Assembly: GCF_000002865.3 (NCBI RefSeq)
Contig: NW_001865048.1
Location: 646,098 to 710,097 of the forward strand
Length of the DNA: 64,000 bases
Reading direction: 5' to 3'
DNA from: Monosiga brevicollis MX1
Taxonomy: Eukaryota > Opisthokonta > Choanoflagellata > Craspedida > Salpingoecidae
Positions 46,916 through 56,929 of this stretch are shown here, piece after piece. Each line of letters starts with the position of its first letter. Positions within the stretch are counted from its first letter, which is position 1. The position numbers and the translations under genes are program-made. The notes beneath the pieces were generated by a model. That model worked only from the letters and a program-made list of their open reading frames with translations, had not been told where the DNA came from and ran no database searches.

Positions 46916-48252
46916 AGTGCATGTACATAATAATGACGCGCCGAGGCCACGCGGGTTGGCTTGCGGTCTTTGCTCGTCTCGACCAATTGGTTGCCGGTGA
47001 CTGGTATTCTTTTTTCTTTTTCTCTCTTTCCCCCTTTGATTTCGTCGTCTTCTTGATGGTCTCTTGTTGTTGCGCCGTGGTGGTCGCCGTGAGTTGTAGC
47101 AGAAAGGTTTTTCTTATAAGCTGCTGATGTTTTTGTGCTGTTGTTGAACAAGTCCTCGGGCCATCTGGTCCAAGTTGATTCCAAGCCCTCTAAAGCCTGC
47201 GTCACGCTGACATTGATCATTCCAAGTTTTTGTTGGTTCACATTGGGTTTATGCAGTTTTATACGAGATAGACGTGTGAGTTTATGTATAAAAATGTTTA
47301 TAAACTGCAGTATTGCGTTGCGATGGGCGACACACGTTCCCTTGCCCGTGTTGCATCAAGCATCGGCGCGCTCCCAACCCCTTTTGATTTTTTGACCGTC
47401 CCCTGAACTTTGGTCGCACGCTCTCGGGTCTGGTACTCCTGCAGCAGCGAGGACTGGGCATTGAAAATCAAATCCGAGGTTGTGTAGGCGGCGGGTAGGG
47501 CCACAGGGAGCTGGACGTTGGGCCCATTTGGTCTCATTCATTCCTACACACCCTAGCGGACAAAAAAAGTCAAAAAGATGAAAAGAAAAAGTGTGTGCCA
47601 GAGGGCGTGCATGAAACACGAGTAAAGTCAGAGATAGACGACAACACGGACAGATCGGTAACGATGAACTGATAGCTAAAATCAGAGAGTTGAACTAAAG
47701 TCGACGATTATGCAGAGAGGCAGACCAACACAGAATAGCACCAAACAACAGGACCAAGTCGTTTTCCTAAGCTCCGACGCGAGACGGGCGCGAGGCAGCA
47801 AGGCGGCACATGGTGGTGCATCGCGCGGGTGTTTGGGAGCTTGGGCTTGGTGGCAAAGCACGATAGATCAATCGCCCGTTGTATGCTGCCCCGCTACATG
47901 TCCATGCCCACACACTGAGAGGATTTGGTCGGTCTGAGGGCACTTGGGGTGGTGCAGACGACCATCGAGGCGACAGCTTGCTCACACACTGTGTTGTGTC
48001 CGCTCGAAACGCTTGGTGGCGACCACCACCTGGCCATCAGCATCCAGGTGAGAGAGACCTGAAGTCGTGAGCTGCGTTTTCCTCGCTACACACAACGACA
48101 GAGGCGCTTGGTGCCCATCCGTCCAGCCCTCCTTCCTGCTGCCAAACCACACACGCACCTGCCCACGACCACACTTTGGAGTTCCTGGTTGCCGCTTGCT
48201 TGTCTTGGTCTTGCCGCTCAGTCTGCCCAAGGCAGGCGGGTTTAACGCCACC
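46916..48252. other. 1.3-kb intergenic region
   Basis: Between KNL1 and the kinase, both plus strand. T-rich near 47010-47040. Minus-strand open frames at 47298-47537 and around 47982-48080 exist, but neither shows a recognised domain. I see no confident gene. Confidence 0.45.
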
Positions 48253-51200
48253 ATGATGGCACCTACGAGTGCACATCAATCGCGACGGGCCAATGACAAT
48301 ACAACCAACAACCCGCGCCCCCGCAGCACTCGCCGAAACGAAGGTCTCACTTCGCACGCCTCCCACAGTGCCACCGCCATGACGACCAAGAGCAGTCGGA
48401 TAGGGCATTATGAGCTCGGCAAAAAACTTGGAGAAGGCGCCTTTGGCGCCGTCCGCGTTGGCCGCCACCTGCTCTTTGATCAAGAGGCATGTGCCTCATT
48501 TGCCCCTGAATCAAGGCCATCGTCGCCAGCGCATCCTTTCTCATATCGATGACGGTGTGCCGTGCCATCCCTCCTCGTCTGCTTGCCAGGTGGCCATCAA
48601 GTGTGTCGATCGAAAGGAGCTAGCCAGCGATTATGAACAGAAAGCCCTCACACGCGAAATATCCATCCTCCAACGCATCGCGCACTCCAATTGCGTGCAG
48701 GTCCGTATGTCCCATCCCCACCACCACGGCACGCACGCACGCACGCACCCGCACACACTCATTCGGGATATCCAACCATTGTGCTCAACCTCACCCCTCG
48801 GCCACCCATGCCATCAGTTGTTTGAAGTGATTGAGGTCCAAACCAAGGTCTACATCGTCATGGAAATGGCCGTCAAAGACCTTCTCTCGGTTGTCGTGGA
48901 GGCGCAACGTCTACCCGAGTCTCGCGTGCGGTTTGACCACTTCGGCGTCTGCTCCACGCTTTGCTCATGTATGCTCGGCGCAGCGCTCCCTTGTGCCTCG
49001 CCGCTCACGATGAGCCGTTTGGTCCTTCCGCATGCAGGCGCGCAAATACACCCGGGACCTGATTGCTGCGATCGGCCACATTCACAGCCTAAACATTGTA
49101 CATCGCGATATCAAGCTTGAGAACCTTCTAATTTCCCACAATGACCGACTCTTGCTCATCGGTGTGCCTCGTGAAGCGTGATATCTTGGAAGATTAGCAG
49201 GCGCCATCACGGCCAATCCACTCGCCTTCACGATGTTTTTTTTTTTTTAATGCTGTAGACTTTGGCTTGAGCAGCAGTTTTGAGGAAGGCAAGGGTCTGA
49301 CGACGTGGTGTGGCAGCATGGCCTACAGTGCCCCTGAACTTCTGGGTCAAAAGCCCTATGGCCCGGCCGTCGATGTTTGGGGCATGTGCGTTCGTGCTTT
49401 GTAGCTCAGCTTGTGGAGTTCATTTGATCGGGCTTTTGCCGGCAAATCCCAGCTCACTCAACTCCTCCAACCCCCAATGATTTGTTCTCTAGTGGTGTTA
49501 CCCTGTACGTCATGCTCTTTGGCAACCTGCCTTTTGTAGCAGACGGTCTGACCCAGGTATGAGCATGACGGGTCGTACCTTGAACCCTTGGTGTACTATA
49601 TGCTCAACCGTTTTGCGCATACCGCACCCCCTGTTTTCTTTTTCAGTTGCATGCCGCCATTCTTGACAAGACATACAAGTTACCCGAGGACTGCGACCCT
49701 CTTTTACGAGATATCTTGGATGGCATCTTTGAGTTTCGCCCAAAGAAGGTAAGCAAGCCCGACAGCACGCAGATGTGGCTGCCAGTGGCATCATCAATGC
49801 CAAGCGGCTCTCCTGTCCACCCGCCGGCCACACTCTGGGCGGTTTGACTCATCTTTCTTTGGGCTCTGACTATAGCGCATGGCTTTGCCAGCGGTTGCTA
49901 AGCATGCGTGGATCTGTCGCGAAGGACCACCTGTGGCCCTAGATCAAGCGCGCCCTCCCTTGGCCAATGATACGCTCAACAAGCAGGCACTTGACCTCCT
50001 CTCCAATATGGGCTTTGGGACGGTGCAGGCCATATCCGACAAACTCCTCGAAGAAAGTTTTACCAGCGTTCACGGCGCATACTACATGGCCATCAAACAC
50101 CTGAAACGCCCACAACGACCCGTCTTCCGGACTTCGTCCACTCCCAACCTCAGTGTGCTGGACGATACCACAAGTCCGAGTCGGGATCGCACCCGGTCAC
50201 CCTCTCGACCCCTGGCTGGACGCCCCAAGGGTCGGTCGCGCAGCATGCGAGGGCGCTTGCAACAAAACTCCCCCAATGCCTCCAAAACCTCCTACACAAC
50301 GCGAAACGCACAATCTGTGGATCGTAAGAGCAACAGCGTGCACGAAGGCCGTGCCAAGGAGCACCTCAGGGTTCCACTTACTGACATGCCCATGCGTCGA
50401 TCAGCCAGCGTGGATGCGCTCAAAATGGTTTGTAATTCGCCACATTCCTACTTTCGGCAGACAAACAAAGAAGAATTATGGCATGTCCGATGGGCTTCTC
50501 TTGTGCCCACCACCGATCCTGCTTGCTGATCAGGCCCTGCTTGCCTGCTCTCAAAATCATGCAGGTTGATAAACATGAACACAGTCCAGATGGAACTGAT
50601 TCAGACCTTTTAAACGACTCCACTGGTCCGTCAATACCATCATTGCCAGCCTTTTAGAAGCTGGCCTCATATTGTCCCCTCAGCTTGACTCAGTGCTAAC
50701 ATCTCCCTTTGTACCTTTGTGTCTGGCAGATTCAATTCACCCAGAGCAGGAGCACACCCCTGAGCGTAAAAGCCACCTTAACAACGGAGTATCTGTTGGT
50801 GCGTGTCAGCCAACATGGAAGCACGGCCCTTTGCCTTTTGTGATTTTTTTGCCTCTTCGGGCTGATGATAGTTCCACATACGCCTGCAGGTGCTGGGCGC
50901 CATCCTCGCAGCGAAACGTCAGGTTCCCCCTCGAGCTTGCATCGTAACAAGAGCCCACAGCCGGGCATGTCTCGCAGCATTCATGGCAGTCGACCGGCTC
51001 GTAGCTAGTATGTTGCCGGCTCTACATTGCAATGCTGGCTACTCAGGTTGCGGCAAAGAACTTGGTACATGGCTCACTCGTTTGCACGGTATTTCACAGT
51101 CCTGCTTCACCGGCCTTGAATCGAAGTGCGCCCACACCTCGACGCGACTCTGGTACGTGTCTTATTATTATTATTATTTTTTAAATGGAAAACGTGGGAG

Positions 51201-51927
51201 AGTGGATCTGCTAGTTGGCCCAATCCATGGCATTTCATCATGAAATTCTATCACTTTTTTTCTAGGGTCAGGCATGTCGGACAATGGGCGTGCCGTTCAA
51301 CAGAGCCTGCAACGTCTGATCAACGTTCTTCAAATGACTCATGACGGTGCGCACAAAAGTCATCGTGTGTCTCGAAAGCAGATCGGGAGAACAAGGGAAC
51401 GATATGCCGAGTGCGCCTCGCTAATCACGATTCCATTGCCTGTAGATGATTACGATGTTGACGTAGTCAACGAGTTGTTGTACAGTCTACTTGCCAGTGC
51501 AGGTGCAAGCGCCGACCAGCTGCGGATGGAGCTGGAGACAATGCACTGGCGCAATGGTTTTGATCATCACACGGCCCCCATGATCTCTGAACTCATGGAC
51601 TGGGCAGATCATCATTTACACAAAACTGCCAGCTCACCGGGTCGGGCACTGCAGCTGGCCACCCATCGAGTGGATCAGTCCAGCTCATTCAAGCCAGTGC
51701 CTACCGATGCAGATCCGGAAATGGATGAACTTCTTCAACGCGCCCGTGCATTGCATATGCGCCATGCCCGACAAGGCGACGGTCTGGTTCTTCCCCCGCT
51801 CCATCCCCACTCGCATGCCTCGGCAACCCTATCTCGAGAGGCCTCGCCCGCTCGTGGCGATGCTGTGAGTGGCAGGACGCGCTCCCGCGGTGCCGGCGTT
51901 GTGGGTGCGAGTGGCTCTGCCCGATAG
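48253..51927 (+). CDS. AMPK-related (CAMKL) Ser/Thr kinase with UBA-like segment
   Basis: Cytoplasmic Ser/Thr kinase of the LKB1-activated AMPK-related group (MARK/SIK/NUAK/BRSK kin). The start ATG 48253 lies in a GCCACCATG context; ATG 48380 just before the domain is an alternative. Kinase motifs over about eight exons: [15 protein letters not shown] (P-loop), [11 protein letters not shown] (Lys), [18 protein letters not shown] (catalytic loop), [11 protein letters not shown], then [18 protein letters not shown], whose Thr-x-Cys-Gly-Ser is the LKB1 T-loop pattern, and [14 protein letters not shown]. After the C-lobe, [20 protein letters not shown] to YYMAIKHLK resembles the UBA/AID helix bundle of this group. 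The long tail is basic and Ser/Arg-rich, followed by several exons and an all-helical end ([20 protein letters not shown]). No KA1 domain was recognised. All catalytic residues are present. Confidence 0.86.
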
Positions 51928-52449
51928 GCAACAATACATCTCCCCTCTTGGTGCCGGTACCTCATTGCCATTTTTTTTTTGTCTCCCGTCTTGATTTTCT
52001 ACTGTGCCTTGTGCGCGTTTGCCTTGTGGGTACGGAACGCCATCAGCTTTAAAAGATTTTAAGAATTGTTCGATATCCCCTCCTGTTCAACCCCGCCCCT
52101 CCCCCTAGTCCGAGAGGACTTGTAGTGTGTATTTGCAGGGTGGATCTGCAGTGTGGGCGCCCGCTCTCCATCAACTTGCTTGATGATGAGGGACGACCGT
52201 TGTGGACGCATCTTGTCTTCTCCCTATGCTAGCGTTGTCAACTATCTCACTACCGCGCTGGCGGTGGTTTATTCTAGTCCCTTTCAGCCTTTCTATGCAT
52301 CCCATTCCTGATGCGACAATTTTATTAGACAGCCATGTATACTCCAAGTGATCTTAAACAGCCGTGTATATCCCAAGTGGTCTCATCTCATCTGACCAAG
52401 CACACAGAGACAGAGACAGAGACAGCGAACAGACAGAAACAGAGAGAGT

Positions 52450-52483
<34 letters not shown>

Positions 52484-52583
52484 CCCAATCTCCAAATTTT
52501 TCCGACACAACAAAAGAAAGAACAAGCAGTTTCTTGTTTGGAGGTGTAACGAAGAAGAAAAAAACTTCAACTTCAACTTCAAC
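51928..52583. repeat. spacer with (GACAGA)n, (CA)n and (CTTCAA)n
   Basis: 3' flank of the kinase and 5' flank of the next reductase. A GACAGA-like run at about 52405-52432, CA at 52452-52481, and four CTTCAA units (52564-52583) directly before the start codon, probably in the 5' UTR. No exon seen. Confidence 0.7.
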
Positions 52584-54474
52584 ATGAGCGTGTGTCTGGT
52601 GACGGGTGCCAGTGGCTACATTGCCAGCCACTTGGTGGAGCAGCTTCTGGCCAAGGGCCATCGTGTGCGCGGAACTGTTCGTGATGCCAAGAACCAAGAC
52701 AAGGTGGCGCATCTCAAGGCCCTGCCCCATGCCAATGAGCGGTGTGTCCGTGCTTGTTCGTTCTGCCCTGTCTCATGGCACGCGCCTCTTGGTGCATCAT
52801 CCCGCCACCCGCCTTATCCAAACAACCATTGCTTGTCCCACAGCTTGGAACTGGTGGAGGCTGATTTGTTGAACCCCGAGTCTCTCAAGGCGGCTGCTCA
52901 GGGTTGTACGGTACGTGCTCAGGAAGCTTCTTCTTTTGACTTTGCTGGCGTATTTTAAGTGTTGTGGTTCAACTCAACCAAGTGTGCGATAATGGTGGGA
53001 ACAGGTCTGTTTCCACACGGCCAGCCCTTTTTACAATTCTACAACGGACAAGGATGCTCTGGTCAAGCCCGCCGTCGAAGGTGAGTCAACCCATCAAGCT
53101 CACTGTCGCAAAATCGATTGCTCCTGCCTCCTTGCACCCTCATGCACCTGTCGCTGTGGTTCAACATGATTTTTAGGCACCATCGCTACGCTGGATGCCT
53201 GCGAAGCGGCCAACATCCACGTACGCCGCTGCCGCAAGTTTTGCCTCAACATGCGCTTCTTTCAACTCATGCGGTGGCTTCGATTTAGGAGATCATTCTG
53301 ACATCCTCGACCGCCTCGGTTTTCGCCAAGAAAGTCGAAGAGGGTCATACCTTTACGGAGGAGGATTGGAGTGATGTTGGTACGTATGATCTGGCAGCCA
53401 GGCCCACCCTTCCTCATTCAGATGCAACTGGCTCTATTACCTCGGCTCACTTCCTTCCCTTTAGACATGATGGATGAAAACAAGCTTTACTACCCCTTGT
53501 CCAAGACGCTCGCGGAGAAGGCCGCCTGGGAGTGGATTGAAAAGGTAGATTGTGCAGTCAATGCTGTGTTGTCATGTCAGAGCTACACGCCGACCGCCTG
53601 GCGTCTTGGGGTAGCCCTTACTCACATCGATTTACCATGATGCCGTGAGCAGGCGAACGCGCGCAGCCCGGATAACACGTTCCGTTTGGCAGTGATGAAC
53701 CCCACTCTTGTCATTGGTCCCATGCTGCAGCCTTCAATGAATACCTCCTCGCAAGTGCTGGCCGACTTTTTGACAGGGGCCCACAAGGTGGTGCCAAGTG
53801 GCTTCATCACTCTCGTCGATGTCCGCGATGTGGCTGCAGCGCACGTTGCCGCATACGAGAACAAGCAGGCCACCGGCCGGTACGCTGTTTGCGGGTGATG
53901 GAGAGCTTATTTTGACGCATTGGTTCAACTGATCAGTCTCACAATGTCCCATCATTCGCTTGGCTTGATTTGGCCCAACCCGTCTCAGCTACTTGTTGAT
54001 CGCGGACTGCCCTGCCTGGCGAGATCTGATGCCCGTCATGCGTGATGCCATGAAGGACACGGCACATGTGCAACATCTGCCGACGGAGATTGGTGATCCG
54101 GCCACGGAACCCAAGAGCCGGTATGCGCGCGTTCTGATTAAACTCCTTTGCCCCCTTGCCACGCACACGCACCACACAGTGGTCCTTTCCTCTTGTGGGC
54201 CACAAATCAATGAAGGCTGGGCATCGTTCTCACGGCCTTGAATCGGCATGTAGGTATAACGGCGCCAAGCGCGGCTTTTCCAGTGACAAGGTGCGCTATC
54301 CGATCCGTGCACTTTCGTTGGAATGTCGATTATCTTGCCTCACCTCCGATGTTTGGACCAATGCAGGCGCGCTCGCTTCCCCTGACCTTCAGGAGCACTG
54401 AGGAATCCGTCCGCGACCATCTGCTGAGTGCACCCTTCCGTGCTCAGCTGGACAACCTCAACAAAGTAAACTGA
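52584..54474 (+). CDS. NAD(P)-dependent reductase, dihydroflavonol/cinnamoyl-CoA reductase-like (extended SDR)
   Basis: Cytosolic extended short-chain dehydrogenase/reductase of the DFR/CCR/anthocyanidin-reductase-like branch; substrate unknown. About nine exons. ATG 52584 gives MSVCLVTGASGYIASHLVEQ with the Rossmann GxxGxxA motif. Next come RVRGTVRDAKN, ELVEADLLNPESLKAA, VCFHTASPF, EIILTSSTASVFAK (catalytic Ser region), YYPLSKTLAEKAAWEW (Tyr-x3-Lys) and RLAVMNPTLVIGPM. The late exon has FITLVDVRDVAAAHVAAYE, the family's DVRDVA.AH.. motif. It ends FRAQLDNLNKVN at 54474. The full catalytic triad is present. It is followed, on the same strand and 125 bases later, by an unrelated classical SDR. 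Confidence 0.91.
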
Positions 54475-54598
54475 GCTTCTTTTCGCTTTTGCTCTGACCT
54501 GTTCAAAGAGAAAGCACTCAACTTTTTCCTTGCAAAATGTCCAAGGCTGACCTCTGGCCGCACCATTCTGAGGCATTCAATTGACCACCACGCAACTG

Positions 54599-56226
54599 AT
54601 GTTTGCTCCTGTTGTTGTCGCTGCTGCTACCCGGCACGCTCTTGCATTCCTTATCTACGCGCCTGTGTCTTGGGCATCATGCCGCCATAGCCAACGCAGC
54701 AGCCGCTGCCGAGCCGGTATGCCCGAGACTAGTATCGCTAGTGCTGCACGTTGGCAGTGACTTCTCTTTCCTTCTGCTGAAAGCACTGAACGACTGTTGC
54801 TGCCCGTGCCCCTCTCAGCGGCCAATCAACCCGTGTCTTGCTTACTGGCATTCGCCGATCATGCTGCATTTGCCAGGTGGTCATTGGCCGGGCGTACGGC
54901 CGTGGTGACCGGAGGCACCAAGGGCATTGGACGGGCCGTATGTGAAGAACTCCTCCAGCTGGGTACTGCAAATGTGACTGACACTGATCCGAGCGGCATG
55001 ATAAAATGAAAGTTGCTGCCACTTCTCACCCCCTGTGTTTATTGATCTGCGGGTGTGCGCAGGTGCTACGGTTTTGGCATCCGCTCGCACATCGTCCGAT
55101 GTGGACGAGACGGTGGACGCCTGGCGGCAGCAGTATGGCAAAGTAGGTCATGAAGAAACCCGTCAACTGCAGACGCCCCGGTCCCCTTCAGTCAAGTATC
55201 AGCATGGTTTGACAGTATTGTTGGGTTCATGTCATTAACTCTGCCGTGTCATAGACGCGAGTGTATGGTTGTGCTGCCGATTTGAGCACACCTCAAGGAC
55301 GCGAGACCCTCGTGACTACCGTGCAAAGCACGTTTCCTCAAGGTTTACACGTCCTAGTTAATAATGCGGGCATGAACATTCGCAAGCTCACCCCGGCGTA
55401 CAGCGACGAGGAAGTGGATCAGGTTTGGATGGCTTGCGCGTCGGGCTGCTTGCCACGTGATCATCTGTGTTCTTGCTATAAGCTCACATGATGGTGGCTG
55501 ATGATGGCAGGTGTTGCATACCAACATGCTGTCCTTCTTCCACGTGACGCGCCAGCTCCACGGCTTGCTCGCACGAGCACAAAGCAGTGCCGTTGTACTT
55601 ATGGGCTCTGTTGCTGGCCTCACGGGCGTCCGGTCTGGCGTACCATACGCCATGACCAAGGCCGCCATGACGCAGGTATGCTTTATTACCGTTCACTCGA
55701 GTGTGAGCAGCTCGCAACTTGAAGGTACCCATAATTGCACTCCTGTAGGCAGCCCGAAACTGGGCCTGCGAGTGGGCTAAGGATGGCATCCGTGTCAACT
55801 GCATTGCTCCCTGGCAAGTCTGAGATTTTCACTGCCCAGCCTGTGGGGCACTGCATGCTGTTTCGCCTGTTTGCTGAGCAATGCACATTGGGCCTCGTAT
55901 GGCAGGTATATTGCGACACCTTTGGCGCAGCAAGTGCTACAGAATCCCGAATACAAAGCTGAAGTTGTTGGTCGGACCCCCATGGGCCGGTGAGTCCATT
56001 CGCTTGTGCATGTGAGGTGGTGGGGTAAAAAGCTGCTTGATTATGTTGCCATTGCTGCGGTGCAACGCTTGGACAAACGGATTCACATGCCTGCTGTTTG
56101 TCCAGGGTGGGCGAGGTGGGCGAGGTGGCCACGGCGACCGCCTTCCTTTGCATGCCAGCCAGTAGTTACATCACCGGCCAGACTCTCAGCGTAGACGGCG
56201 GCTTTACCTGCATGGGATTTTACTAA
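54599..56226 (+). CDS. classical short-chain dehydrogenase, tropinone-reductase-like
   Basis: NADP(H)-type classical SDR similar to plant and bacterial tropinone-reductase-like enzymes; substrate unknown. Exon 1 (54599-54716) and exon 2 (from 54819) join in phase. The N-terminal extension of about 60 residues is hydrophobic and Arg-rich ([20 protein letters not shown]), perhaps a mitochondrial or signal presequence. The core follows: [20 protein letters not shown] (TGxxxGxG), [38 protein letters not shown] (NNAG), [12 protein letters not shown] (catalytic Ser), [12 protein letters not shown] (Tyr-x3-Lys), [19 protein letters not shown] and [14 protein letters not shown]. It ends at TAA 56224-56226. 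All catalytic residues are present and the core has family length. The presequence is a prediction from composition only. Confidence 0.89.
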
Positions 56227-56766
56227 CAAGTCAGCGCAACTCGCAGGCTCCATGCACTTGAAGCTCCTTTCGACAAGACCCTTTACCCCTCTGCCTTTCC
56301 CAGGCCGACGGCCTTTTTCGAGCACACGCCATTGACACTTGTCCCATGTAGCTTCACTGTCACGTCAAAAGCCAATTTACAGTCCCCGACAACTGTAGTG
56401 ATTCTTCACCCCCCCTCCCCCTCTTTTCTCTGCGTCACTCGATCGTCTGCCCGCTGGACGGCCGTGTGGACGTGGTGATCCAGGGGGCGGTACTCTGACG
56501 GCTGGCACCGTGACACTGTCCATTTTGTCATATACTCCTCGGAATGCAACCTCGTTCGGCGGCGGTGTGAGGAGCGGCCGGTGCGCGGGGAGCCAAGCGA
56601 ACCTGACCCAGACGTGCGGAAGGCAAAACTGATGAGCCTAAAGAAAAACTGATGAGCCTAAAGAAAAAGCAGAGCGAAACAGCAAAGCGCGACTGAGTTA
56701 TGAATGAATCAATCACTAAAGTTGTCCGGGACTGTTAAAGCGAGTTCGAGTCATTCAAAATGACCG

Positions 56767-56800
<34 letters not shown>

Positions 56801-56929
56801 ACTTTCTTTTTTGTCTTTTTATGTTGGCGCGCTCTCTCTCTTCTTCTTTTTTTTTTTTTTTCAACTTTGGTGTGCCTTTGACGTTGAGGCGGAGTGCGCT
56901 TTCAGGGCGCGTGGAGTTGGACCAGTAGG
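56227..56929. repeat. spacer with (CA)n
   Basis: Contains a short direct repeat of ACTGATGAGCCTAAAGAAAA (about 56630-56668), a CA run at 56768-56797 and poly-T at 56848-56861. A CAG at 56903-56905 could be an acceptor for a short upstream exon of the next gene. No other exon is visible. Confidence 0.6.

Noticed and set aside
47298-47537. Minus-strand frame of 79 codons (MRPNGPNVQLPVALPAAYTT...)
   Set aside because: Composition is protein-like, but no domain, no convincing upstream exon and no partner splice site were found; it could be a small gene but I cannot support it.
47982-48254. Minus-strand frame ending DADGQVVVATKRFERTQHSV
   Set aside because: Tempting small exon, but its 5' part overlaps the kinase 5' region and looks random; insufficient for a gene call.
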